15,346 bases of DNA from Gemmatimonadota bacterium. Lineage in GTDB: Bacteria; Gemmatimonadota; Gemmatimonadetes; Longimicrobiales; Gaopeijiaceae. Position numbers and translations under genes: made by a program. This document shows positions 1 to 7,957 of the stretch, piece by piece; position 1 is the first letter of the stretch; every line of letters starts with the position of its first letter. The notes beneath the pieces are model-generated. The model was given only the letters and a program-made list of their open reading frames with translations, was not told where the DNA came from and made no database searches. Location of the stretch: contig SKVI01000241.1 of NCBI GenBank assembly GCA_007129525.1, positions 1-15,346 of the forward strand. Direction: 5' to 3'.

Positions 1-1034
1 CGGACTCGACGCAGGAGCTCCCTGATCTTTCCCTGGGCAGCGGCGATGCGGAGGAACTCCGTGCGAGGCCGGCCCGGGAAGCCCATGTAGGTCTCTCCTG
101 CCGGCACGTCGCTGATAATTCCGGCCTGAGCCGCGATCTGGGCGCCGTCGCCGATCTCGATGTGACCCGCCACCCCGGCCTGCCCACCCAGCACGACCCC
201 CTTCCCCAGGCGGCTCGATCCGGCAATGCCCACCTGGCTCACCAGGATCGAAAGCGGGCCCACCTGCACGTTGTGTCCGATCTGAACCAGGTTGTCGATC
301 CTCGAGCCCGTTCCGATGCGGGTATCGTCGATGGAGCCCCGGTCCAGCGTGGTATTCGCCCCGATCTCCACTCCGTTCTCGATCTGACAACGTCCTACCT
401 GGGGGACCTTTCGGTGCTCCCCGTCTTCAAAGACGTACCCGAAACCGTCCACACCCAGCCGGACCCCGGAATGGAGAATCACGTCGTTACCCACGATGCT
501 CCGGGGATAGACCACCACGTGGGGGTGAAGAATGCACCGGTCTCCGATACGGGCCCCTGCGCCGACGACCGTGTGGGCCCCCACCGTGACTCCGTCACCG
601 AGGCGAGCGTCCGATTCCACCACCGCGTAGGGTCCGATGCGAACATCGTCGCCCAGGGCCACTCCGGCGCCCAGAATTGCCGTGGCGTGCACGCGAGGAT
701 CGGTCTCTCGAGGGGGGTATCGCCACTCCAGGAGAACCCGGAGCGCGCTATGGACATCCGGCACTACCAGACGGGGCCGGGTCTCTTCCTGGGGAAGGAG
801 TGGGACGACATCGCTGGCCACCAGGAGAGCTCCGGCCCGGCTGTCAAGAATCAGGGGGAGGTAGCGCTGATGTCCCACCGGCGCGAGGTCTTCGGGTCCT
901 GCCCCCTCAAGGGTCGCGATTCCCCGGAGGGAGGGGTCGGGGTCGGGCGCTGGCTCGGTCGTGCTCAGGAGCGCCGCGGCCTCCGACAGGCGAAATGTAT
1001 CGGTGCGGGAGTGGCGGGTCGGAAATGAATCCAT
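1..1034 (-). CDS. lpxD: LpxD, UDP-3-O-acylglucosamine N-acyltransferase (3' end cut by window)
   Basis: LpxD adds the second (N-linked) acyl chain from acyl-ACP to UDP-3-O-acylglucosamine, the third step of lipid A synthesis, in the cytoplasm. I translated this frame by hand; it is open to the window edge, giving 344 codons. Residues 10-105 match the N-terminal uridine-binding domain. From about 113 to 313 runs a left-handed beta-helix of hexapeptide repeats (for example VRIGPY, ARIGDR, VEIGAN, IEIGDG). Family landmarks are visible: VDGFGY (195-200), NTTLDRGSIDDT (227-238), IDNLVQIGHNVQVG (246-259) with catalytic His254, and QVGIAGS (267-273). The family is usually about 340-350 residues, so only the extreme C-terminus is missing. 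The ATG at 1034 has no Shine-Dalgarno. It lies 167 bp after skp and beyond a terminator, so it probably has its own promoter or relies on read-through. Identification is secure. Confidence 0.95.
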   Translation of the reverse strand, partial: MDSFPTRHSRTDTFRLSEAAALLSTTEPAPDPDPSLRGIATLEGAGPEDLAPVGHQRYLPLILDSRAGALLVASDVVPLLPQEETRPRLVVPDVHSALRVLLEWRYPPRETDPRVHATAILGAGVALGDDVRIGPYAVVESDARLGDGVTVGAHTVVGAGARIGDRCILHPHVVVYPRSIVGNDVILHSGVRLGVDGFGYVFEDGEHRKVPQVGRCQIENGVEIGANTTLDRGSIDDTRIGTGSRIDNLVQIGHNVQVGPLSILVSQVGIAGSSRLGKGVVLGGQAGVAGHIEIGDGAQIAAQAGIISDVPAGETYMGFPGRPRTEFLRIAAAQGKIRELLRRV

Positions 1035-1045
1035 GACGCACAGGG

Positions 1046-1074
1046 ATTGGAGGTGGACTCGAGGCTCGTGTCAG
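1046..1074 (-). promoter_or_regulatory. Possible lpxD promoter, near-leaderless
   Basis: On the minus strand CTGACA (1069-1074) and TCCAAT (1046-1051) are separated by exactly 17 bp, giving 5/6 and 4/6 matches to sigma70 boxes. The predicted transcription start falls only a few nt before the lpxD ATG at 1034. That fits the lack of a Shine-Dalgarno and the terminator just upstream. The -10 box is poor, so this is a suggestion only. Confidence 0.3.
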
Positions 1075-1128
1075 CGGTGTGGAGGTGGGGGCAGGCCTCC
1101 GAGCTTCGGAGGGAGGGGACCTCAGCAC

Positions 1129-1178
1129 AAAAAAAGCCCCCGCCACCGCAGCGTCCAGGTCTCTGCGGTGGCGGAGGC
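1129..1178 (-). terminator. Intrinsic terminator after skp
   Basis: Read on the minus strand, a 16-bp GC-rich stem (arms 1163-1178 and 1136-1151, one mismatch) closes an 11-nt loop and is followed directly by seven T residues (1129-1135). It starts 24 nt after the skp stop codon. This is a textbook Rho-independent terminator, and it separates skp from lpxD, genes that are commonly cotranscribed in other bacteria. Confidence 0.92.
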
Positions 1179-1201
1179 CGTCTCCAAGCGGCCCAGCGAG
1201 G

Positions 1202-1732
1202 TCAGCCGTCGTTGTCGCCGGTGGTCTGCCGCAGGTGCTCCAGGACCTGATCCGTGAGGTCCAGATCGGGATCGGCGGCAATGATGGCCCGGGACGCCAC
1301 GTCGAAGATCATGGTGTAGCCTCCTTCAGCCCGGATCTCCTCAATGGCACCGGACATCCGGTCCAGGATGGGACCCACCAGCTCCTGCTGACGCTGCTGC
1401 GCCTCCATCTCCATCTCCTCGACTCGCTCCTGGTAGTTGCGCTCCTTCTGCCGGATCTCCTGCTCACGGCGCTCGCGGGCCTCGGGAGAGAGGGTGGCCT
1501 GCTGCTGCTGGTACTGCTCGATGAGGCGCTCCAGCTCCTGACCCATCTGCTGGATCTCGTCCTGGTACGCCTGCATGTTTCTCTCGAACTCAGCCTGGGC
1601 CTCCTGGGCTCCAGGCGCCTCCTGGAGGATGGCCTGGGAGTCAATGTACCCGATCCGCGGGGTCTGCGCCTCGAGCGCAGCTGCCCCCAGCAGGACCAGA
1701 AGACCGGCCAGAACGAACGAACGTCGATACAT
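1202..1732 (-). CDS. skp: Skp/OmpH-family periplasmic chaperone
   Basis: Skp holds unfolded outer-membrane proteins in the periplasm and delivers them to the BAM complex, whose core subunit is encoded immediately upstream. The product is 176 aa. Residues 1-23 form a signal peptide (MYRRS, then a Leu/Ala-rich core, ending LEAQ). The OmpH start motif RIGYIDSQAILQEAP spans 26-40. A long glutamine/glutamate-rich coiled coil runs from about 40 to 120, and a small beta/alpha part includes GGYTMIFDVAS (137-147). The reading frame is open further upstream, but ATG 1732 is preferred: it begins the signal peptide and has a Shine-Dalgarno (GCGGAG, 1741-1746) at proper spacing. It lies 68 nt after bamA. 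The coiled-coil arms are strongly acidic, unlike the basic E. coli Skp; otherwise the family match is clear. Confidence 0.92.
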   Translation of the reverse strand: MYRRSFVLAGLLVLLGAAALEAQTPRIGYIDSQAILQEAPGAQEAQAEFERNMQAYQDEIQQMGQELERLIEQYQQQQATLSPEARERREQEIRQKERNYQERVEEMEMEAQQRQQELVGPILDRMSGAIEEIRAEGGYTMIFDVASRAIIAADPDLDLTDQVLEHLRQTTGDNDG

Positions 1733-1800
1733 GAATTGTTCTCCGCGTTTGTTGGAGGACGACTCGCGCCACCCTCGCCGTGATTTGCCGGATCGGGTCG

Positions 1801-4278
1801 TCAGAACCCGCCCATGCCCTGTCCACTCATCCGGAAGTGGAGCTGCCACCCCGGATCGTCGCGGTCGAAGCCGTACGCATAGTCCAGCCCTATCGGCCCG
1901 AACGGGGTCACCAGCTGCACCCCGAGTCCCGCGCCTCTGAAGAGTCGCGACGGGTCCACCTCACGGGGGCTGCGCCAGACGTTTCCGGCCTCGTAGAATG
2001 CCGAGACCGAAATGTTGTCGTTGAGCCGTACCGCATATTCGGCGCTCATCTTCATGAATGTGTCGCCCAGGCGCTGAACGTCGCTGATCTGGCCTGAACC
2101 TCGCGGAAAGTAACCCTGCGGGGTAATGGTCGTTTCTTCGTAGCCCCGGAGCGACTCACCGAATTGTACACCCCCGAGCCAGAAACGGTCGAAGGGGAAG
2201 TTTCCGGCATCGCCGAAGATGGCGCCGGCCTCGGCTTTGAGCCCCAGGGTGAAGATCACGGGCCGGGATCCGGGCTGCTCGCCCCCCACGCGACCGACGG
2301 GGACCCACCACTCGCCTCGAGCCCGGTGCTTCGTGAAGTCACCGTCGCCACCCAGAATGCCACCGCTCAGGTCAGAGTCGAAGGAGAGGACGGAGCCGAT
2401 GGTGGGGAAGATGGGGTGGTCCCGGGTCTGGCGAGTGATCCCCAGGGTCACCGTGCTCCGCGTTCCGGGCGGTCGGGCGAAGAGGGACTGGTCGTCGGCT
2501 CCCTCCCGCAGCCGGAATTCGGACCGTGAGAGGTTGTAGCCCATGAAGACACGGGCGTTCTGCGAGCCTCGGATCGGGATGCCGAACCGTACGGAGCCTC
2601 CGGTCTGGATCTGTTCACCGGTGGCGAAGGTGAAGAATCGGTCGCGGGCGCGGAAGAGCGACAGCGAGCCGCTGATCCGGCTCTGCCGAAGCGCGGGGTC
2701 GGTGTACTGGAGCTGGAAGTTGTTCTGGAAGCGTCCGAAGTCCCACCTGAGGCTTCCCGACTTGGCCTGTCCAAAGAGGTTTGGCTGCTCGTAGCCCACA
2801 AATCCGGCTACGCCGGTGGCGCCGCCCATGGAGGTACCGAAGTTGATGGAGCCGGTCTGCTGCTCCTCCACAACGAAGGTGATGTCCACGTCGCCGGTGC
2901 GCTCATCGGGTTCGATGTCGGGGAACGGAAGCGGGGTCTCGAAGAACCCCAGCCCCGAGATGGCCTGGTAGCTGCGGAGGATCCGGTCTTCGGAGTAGAC
3001 GTCTCCAGGCAGCAGGGCGATCCGCTCCCGGATCACCCGGTCATGGGTGAAGGTGTTGCCCTCGATGTTGACCCGGCGCACGTACGCGGGCTGGCCCTCC
3101 TGGACCTGCCAGCGAAGCGCCACCCGGGGATTGTCCTCACCCTCCTCGGGAGGGAGACGCTCGACCGAGGGACGGACCTGGACGTAGAGGTAGCCCTCGT
3201 TGCGGTAGAGTTGCTCTACCTGCTGTACGGCTTCGTTGAAGGCGGTCTGGTCGAAGACCCGGCCATCTTCGTCCGGAGCCCGTCGGAGGCGGAGGGTATG
3301 CAGGAGTCCTCCCTCGTCTTCAGCGAGGTAGCGTTCCAGGTCCTGGGCCGGGAACCGCCGATTCCCCTCGATGCTGAAGTCCGCCACGTGATACTGGGGA
3401 CCTTCTTCGACCGTCACCTCGAGCCGGGACTTTCCGGTGCGCTGATCGATCACCAGGGTGTCCTCGAGGATCTGGAAATCGAGGTGTCCGTGCGACGCGT
3501 AGAACTCGGGCAGCCGTTCCGAAAGGTCGGCTTCCAGCTCCTGCTCACGGTATTCCCCCGTCCTGAACCACCAGAAGCCCTCCGGCCGGGTGGCCATGGC
3601 ACCGGTGAGCTCAGAATCGGAGAAGACCTCGTTGCCCTGGAAGTCCACGGTTGCCACGGTGACTCGCTGCCCCTCCGTGACCCTGAGGACCAACTCCACT
3701 TCCTGGCCGTCCGTGCCGGCCACGGGAATCAGCTCCTCGTCGATCTGGGCGAAGGGGATGCCCTGCTCAGCCAATCGATCCCGGATGAATGCTCGGGCCT
3801 GGACAACCCGCTGTGGCATGAAGGGCTCCCCGAGCCGGAAGTCCACCTCGTCCCGAACGTCGCGTTCGCTCAGGCTTTCAAGCCCTTCAATCCGAAGTCG
3901 ACGTACCATCGCACGCTCCTCCACCCGGAAGGTGAGGATCACGGCGTCGTCGTCGGTGGCACCGCCCCGGGCATAGACCTGAATGTCCTCGAATCGCCCG
4001 GTGGCCCAGAGGCGCCGCTCGGCGGCCTGAATGTCGCGGAAGTTCACTTCGCTGCCGGGCTCGATCCCGATGGTCCCCAGGATCACGCTGGCCTCGACCC
4101 AGCGATTTCCCTCCACGACGATCGAGTCCACCACCTCGGTGCCGGGCGCCGCCTCCTGGGCGGGCGGATCGGGGACCTGACCCTCCAGCTGCGGCGGACC
4201 CCAAAGGGCCGCGAGCCCCAGAAGGGCGAGGAGGGGGAACCATCGATGTCGCGATCCGGAGACGTTCAGGTAGGGCAT
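1801..4278 (-). CDS. bamA: BamA, outer-membrane protein assembly factor
   Basis: BamA is the essential insertase that folds beta-barrel proteins into the outer membrane. The 825-aa product has an N-terminal signal peptide (about 1-34, ending QLEGQ). Five POTRA domains follow, at roughly 49-120, 122-202, 204-292, 294-394 and 396-472, each opening with a strand of the type VxxIxIEGN. A 16-strand barrel runs from about 475 to the end. The conserved loop-6 motif LRGY is at 710-713, preceded by RFWLGG. The closing strand is WQLHFRM (811-817), followed by a short Gly/Met/Ser tail ending in Phe. Five POTRAs and about 800 residues are typical of proteobacterial-type BamA. The ATG lies 4 nt after the clpC stop with no clear Shine-Dalgarno, which suggests translational coupling. 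skp follows, the usual order. Confidence 0.96.
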   Translation of the reverse strand: MPYLNVSGSRHRWFPLLALLGLAALWGPPQLEGQVPDPPAQEAAPGTEVVDSIVVEGNRWVEASVILGTIGIEPGSEVNFRDIQAAERRLWATGRFEDIQVYARGGATDDDAVILTFRVEERAMVRRLRIEGLESLSERDVRDEVDFRLGEPFMPQRVVQARAFIRDRLAEQGIPFAQIDEELIPVAGTDGQEVELVLRVTEGQRVTVATVDFQGNEVFSDSELTGAMATRPEGFWWFRTGEYREQELEADLSERLPEFYASHGHLDFQILEDTLVIDQRTGKSRLEVTVEEGPQYHVADFSIEGNRRFPAQDLERYLAEDEGGLLHTLRLRRAPDEDGRVFDQTAFNEAVQQVEQLYRNEGYLYVQVRPSVERLPPEEGEDNPRVALRWQVQEGQPAYVRRVNIEGNTFTHDRVIRERIALLPGDVYSEDRILRSYQAISGLGFFETPLPFPDIEPDERTGDVDITFVVEEQQTGSINFGTSMGGATGVAGFVGYEQPNLFGQAKSGSLRWDFGRFQNNFQLQYTDPALRQSRISGSLSLFRARDRFFTFATGEQIQTGGSVRFGIPIRGSQNARVFMGYNLSRSEFRLREGADDQSLFARPPGTRSTVTLGITRQTRDHPIFPTIGSVLSFDSDLSGGILGGDGDFTKHRARGEWWVPVGRVGGEQPGSRPVIFTLGLKAEAGAIFGDAGNFPFDRFWLGGVQFGESLRGYEETTITPQGYFPRGSGQISDVQRLGDTFMKMSAEYAVRLNDNISVSAFYEAGNVWRSPREVDPSRLFRGAGLGVQLVTPFGPIGLDYAYGFDRDDPGWQLHFRMSGQGMGGF

Positions 4279-4282
4279 TGGG

Positions 4283-6775
4283 TCAGGTCTTGGTCTTGGA
4301 GGCCTCGCGCAGAGTCAGCCGATCGCCATCCGGATCCACGTCCACCTCGATCTCCGCGCCAGCGCCGAATTCGGCCAGCAGGATCTTCTCGGAAAGGGGA
4401 TCCTCCAGGTGACGCTGGATGGCACGCCGCAGAGGACGGGCCCCGAACTTCTTGTCGTAGCCACGGTCCACCAGGAAGGCGATGGCGTCATCGGTGACCT
4501 GGAGGGTGAGTTCCTCATCTTCCAGGCGCTTGCGTACGTCCTTCAGGAGGATGTGTACGATCTCGGCGATCTGCTCCCGGCTGAGAGGATGGAAGACGAT
4601 GGTGTCATCCACCCGGTTCAGGAACTCCGGGTTGAAGGCTCGCTCGATCTCCTCCCGAACCTTGTTCTTCATCACCTCGTAGCTGGACTGCGGGTCGGCG
4701 GCATGGAAGCCCAGGCCTCCCCCCTTGGTGATGTCTCGTGCACCCAGGTTGGAGGTCATGATCAGGACCGTGTTCTTGAAGTCGATGATCCGACCGTAGT
4801 TGTCGGTGAGGTGACCCTCATCCAGCACCTGCAGAAGAATGTTGAAGACGTCCGGGTGGGCCTTTTCGATCTCATCCAGGAGCACCACCGAGTAGGGTCG
4901 CCGCCGAACCGCCTTGGTGAGGGTGCCCGAATCCTCGTAGCCCACGTATCCCGGAGGCGCACCGATGAGGCGCGACACGGAGAACTTCTCCATGTACTCG
5001 CTCATGTCCACCCGGACCAGGGCGTCGCGGTCCGCGAACAGGAACTCGGCCAGTGCTCGGGCCAGCTCCGTCTTCCCCACCCCGGTGGGTCCGGAGAAGA
5101 TGAACGAGCCGATGGGGCGGTTCGGATCTTTCAGCCCAGCCCGGCTCCGGCGAATGGCGCGGGAGATGGCCTCGATGGCGTCGTCCTGGCCCACCACCCG
5201 CTTGTGCAACTCGTCTTCCATGTTCACCAGGCGCTCGGTCTCGGCCTGGCGGAGGCGGGTGACCGGAATTCCGGTCCAGCGCGCCACGATGAAGGCCACG
5301 TCCTCTGGCTCGATCTGAGGGCGGTTCTGCTTCCGTTCCTCCTCCCACTCGGCCTGCCGGTCGCGAATCTTCTGCTGAAGCTCTCGCTCGTTGTCCCGGA
5401 GCTCGGCGGCTTTCTCGAAGTCCTGATCGCGGATGGCGCTTTCCTTGCGATCGGCGATCTCGGCCAGCTCCTCCTTCAGCTCCTCCATGTCCGGCGGGGG
5501 GACCTGCGAGGCAATCCGCGCGCGGGCGCCCGCCTCGTCGATGACGTCGATGGCCTTGTCCGGGAGGAAGCGGTCGGTGATGTATCGGTCCGACAGCCGA
5601 GAGGCCGACTCCAGCGTGTCGTCGGGGATCACCACCTTGTGATGATCTTCGTAGTGCTTCCGGAGTCCCTTCAGGATCTCGATCGTTTCCGTCACCGCCG
5701 GCGGGTCCACGATGACCGGCTGGAACCGGCGCTCCAGCGCGCCGTCTTTCTCGATGTACTTGCGGTACTCGTTCAGGGTGGAAGCCCCAATGCACTGCAA
5801 CTCGCCACGGGCCAGAGCCGGCTTCAGCATGTTGGAAGCGTCGATGGCCCCTTCAGCCGCTCCGGCTCCCACCAGGGTGTGGAGCTCGTCGATGAACAGG
5901 ACCACCTTCTTGTTCTGCGAGATCTCGTTCATCACCGCCTTGAGGCGCTCCTCGAACTGTCCCCGGTACTTGGTGCCGGCGATGACCGCCGCCATGTCCA
6001 GGGCCAGAACCCGGTTACCCTTCAGCGCCTCGGTGACCTCGTCGCGGCTGATGAGCTGGGCCAGACCCTCCACGATCGCCGTCTTTCCCACACCCGGTTC
6101 TCCGATGAGGACCGGGTTGTTCTTCTTGCGGCGGCAGAGGATCTCCACCACCCGATCGATCTCGTCCTTGCGGCCGATGGTGGGGTCCAGTTTGTCCTGA
6201 CGGGCCAGGTCGGTGAGATCGCGGCAGAAGTGATCCAGGGCCGGGGTCTTGGACTTCTTTTCTCCCTTACCTCCCTGCGACCCCCCGGAGGAGCCCGATG
6301 AGGACCCGCCGATTCCGGCGGGTTCCGAGGGACTCACGTCGGAGCCCAGGACCTTGAGCGTCTCGGCCCGGGCCTCCTCGAGGGAGATCCCCAGTGAGTT
6401 CAGGACCTGGGCGGCGATCCCCTTCTCCTCCCTGAGCAGTCCAAGCAGCAGGTGCTCGGTTCCCACATAGGAGTGATTCAGCTCCCGGGCCTCGGCCATG
6501 GCAAACTCCAGGACCTTCTTGGCCCGGGACGTATAGGGCAACTCGCCCAGGGCGATGGTCGCCTTCCCCGGCTTCACGGACTCTTCGATCCGTTCGTGGA
6601 CCTGATCCAGGTCAGCGCTCAGGTTGGTGAGGACCGCCGCAGCCACGCCCTCTCCCTCGCGGATCAGGCCAAGGAGAATGTGCTCCGTCCCCACGTAGTC
6701 GTGCTGGAGCCGGATGGCTTCGTCCCTGGCCATGGCCAGAACCTTTCGAACTCTGTCGGTAAAATTGTAGTTCAT
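4283..6775 (-). CDS. clpC: ClpC, AAA+ unfoldase of the ClpCP protease
   Basis: ClpC unfolds substrates and feeds them to ClpP. The product is 830 aa and has the complete ClpC layout. Two Clp-N repeats (about 4-145) each contain GTEH[IL]LLGL; Glu31 and Glu107 align with the B. subtilis phosphoarginine-binding glutamates (Glu32, Glu106 from memory). A Gly/Ser-rich linker (154-171) follows. The D1 ATPase has Walker A GEPGVGKT (225-232), pore loop TKYRGQFE and Walker B VVLFIDE (291-297). A middle domain carries a UVR motif (about 435-468), the McsA/McsB-responsive region in Firmicutes. D2 has Walker A GPTGVGKT (562-569), pore loop GYVG (609-612) and Walker B VVLLDE (630-635). The tripeptide LGF (688-690) is where ClpC has its ClpP-docking VGF loop. 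The ATG is 30 nt after mcsB with GAGGG as Shine-Dalgarno. The UVR motif and partner genes exclude ClpA and ClpB. Confidence 0.97.
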   Translation of the reverse strand: MNYNFTDRVRKVLAMARDEAIRLQHDYVGTEHILLGLIREGEGVAAAVLTNLSADLDQVHERIEESVKPGKATIALGELPYTSRAKKVLEFAMAEARELNHSYVGTEHLLLGLLREEKGIAAQVLNSLGISLEEARAETLKVLGSDVSPSEPAGIGGSSSGSSGGSQGGKGEKKSKTPALDHFCRDLTDLARQDKLDPTIGRKDEIDRVVEILCRRKKNNPVLIGEPGVGKTAIVEGLAQLISRDEVTEALKGNRVLALDMAAVIAGTKYRGQFEERLKAVMNEISQNKKVVLFIDELHTLVGAGAAEGAIDASNMLKPALARGELQCIGASTLNEYRKYIEKDGALERRFQPVIVDPPAVTETIEILKGLRKHYEDHHKVVIPDDTLESASRLSDRYITDRFLPDKAIDVIDEAGARARIASQVPPPDMEELKEELAEIADRKESAIRDQDFEKAAELRDNERELQQKIRDRQAEWEEERKQNRPQIEPEDVAFIVARWTGIPVTRLRQAETERLVNMEDELHKRVVGQDDAIEAISRAIRRSRAGLKDPNRPIGSFIFSGPTGVGKTELARALAEFLFADRDALVRVDMSEYMEKFSVSRLIGAPPGYVGYEDSGTLTKAVRRRPYSVVLLDEIEKAHPDVFNILLQVLDEGHLTDNYGRIIDFKNTVLIMTSNLGARDITKGGGLGFHAADPQSSYEVMKNKVREEIERAFNPEFLNRVDDTIVFHPLSREQIAEIVHILLKDVRKRLEDEELTLQVTDDAIAFLVDRGYDKKFGARPLRRAIQRHLEDPLSEKILLAEFGAGAEIEVDVDPDGDRLTLREASKTKT

Positions 6776-6805
6776 TGAATCCCTCGGACGGGACTGGGCC
6801 GGTGT

Positions 6806-7957
6806 TCAACCGGTCGCATCGGGAGAGGAGGATCCCTCGCCGCTTCCCTTGTCGGGAGATACCACTCCCTCGGAAGCCAGGATCCGTCGAACATAGGCCG
6901 CCCGGTGGGCATCACTCTCGTTCGGCGAGAGCTCCCGGCCCGCAGCTTCTTCCAGATGGGCCGGTTGGGTATAAATCATGATTTTGTTCAGGGGATATAC
7001 CCGGAGCCCCGGGAGTAGTTTCAGCGCGGCTCCCAGGCGTACCCCGCTCAGCAGATTCATGAGCTCTTCGAACGAGAGAGACCGAGCATAGCGCAGGAGC
7101 CCGTAGGCCCGCCAGATCTTGTCCTCGGTCACCGAGGCGGCATCTCGCAGAAGTACCTTGCGTGCCTGCGTTTCGTACTGGATCACCTGTCGTACGATCC
7201 GGTCGAGGTGATCCACCAGGTCCTCTTCACTCTTGCCCAGAGTGGTCTGGTTCGAAAGCTGGAAGAAGTTGCCGACCACCTCCGAACCTTCTCCGTAAAG
7301 ACCCCGGAAGGTGAGGCCCACCTGCGTCAGGCCCTGAAGCACCTTGCCGATTTCCTTGGTGAGGACCAGGGCCGGAAGGTGAAGGAGGACGGAGGCCCGT
7401 AGTCCGGTGCCCACGTTCGTGGGGCAGCTCGTAAGGAAGCCGAACTCCGGATGGAAGGCGTACGGGACCTGTTGCCCCAGTTCCTCGTCCGTTGTGTCCA
7501 GGATGTTCCACGCCTCGTGGATCCGAAGGCCCGAGAACAGGGTCTGTAATCGGAGGTGATCCTCCTCGTTCACCATGACCGACAACGACCGATCCGATCC
7601 GATGATGAGGGCGGTTCCCTTCCCCGGGGGGCGGCCGTTCTCACCCACCAGCTCCCTGGAGGCCAGACGGCGTTCCAGGAGAAGTCTTCGGGTCCGGGCC
7701 TCGAGCGCTCCCACCTCCGTCACCTCGGCGCTCTTCAGCGCTTCTACCCGTCCCACGGCGCCCTGTACCCGTTCCAGGACCGCCAGGCGATCCTCCTCGC
7801 GGGCCCGGGGGCCGAAGAGATGTCCCTGGAGGTTCCGGGCGAGCCTCACTCGGGTGGACAGCACGATCTCGGCGTGCTCCCCGGAAGCGTCGAGCCATCC
7901 CATGCCCGGGTGATCCGGCGCGGGAACCGGATCCGGGCTACGGTCCTCTGCACTCAT
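6806..7957 (-). CDS. mcsB: McsB, protein-arginine kinase
   Basis: McsB phosphorylates arginine side chains and so marks proteins for ClpCP. It belongs to the ATP:guanido phosphotransferase (creatine/arginine kinase) fold. The 383-aa product shows the phosphagen-kinase core: nucleotide-binding STRVRLARN (34-42), substrate-loop acids NEEDH (130-134), catalytic-Cys block TSCPTNVGTGLR (176-187, Cys178) and GEGSEVVGNFFQLSNQ (222-237) with the following TLGKSE. The C-terminal domain (about 245-363) is McsB-like. In McsB this domain holds an allosteric phosphoarginine pocket with the motif RDxxRA. Here the equivalent is SDAHRA (348-353), with Ser in place of the first Arg. A Ser/Gly-rich tail follows. 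The ATG overlaps the mcsA stop (ATGA) and has GGAG upstream. Position between mcsA and clpC supports McsB over a metabolic arginine kinase. Confidence 0.94.
   Translation of the reverse strand: MSAEDRSPDPVPAPDHPGMGWLDASGEHAEIVLSTRVRLARNLQGHLFGPRAREEDRLAVLERVQGAVGRVEALKSAEVTEVGALEARTRRLLLERRLASRELVGENGRPPGKGTALIIGSDRSLSVMVNEEDHLRLQTLFSGLRIHEAWNILDTTDEELGQQVPYAFHPEFGFLTSCPTNVGTGLRASVLLHLPALVLTKEIGKVLQGLTQVGLTFRGLYGEGSEVVGNFFQLSNQTTLGKSEEDLVDHLDRIVRQVIQYETQARKVLLRDAASVTEDKIWRAYGLLRYARSLSFEELMNLLSGVRLGAALKLLPGLRVYPLNKIMIYTQPAHLEEAAGRELSPNESDAHRAAYVRRILASEGVVSPDKGSGEGSSSPDATG

Noticed and set aside
1733..1849. Upstream in-frame extension of Skp by 39 residues
   Set aside because: It would overlap the bamA end and place the signal peptide internally; ATG 1732 has the Shine-Dalgarno and begins the signal peptide.
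4409..6301. A 630-codon open frame on the plus strand opposite clpC, with similar long frames opposite bamA (3043-4497) and lysS (10686-12182)
   Set aside because: They lie exactly antisense to well-identified genes, have biased Val/Leu/Gly/Arg/His composition, no recognisable domains and no ribosome binding sites. They are the expected by-product of third-position GC in the true genes.
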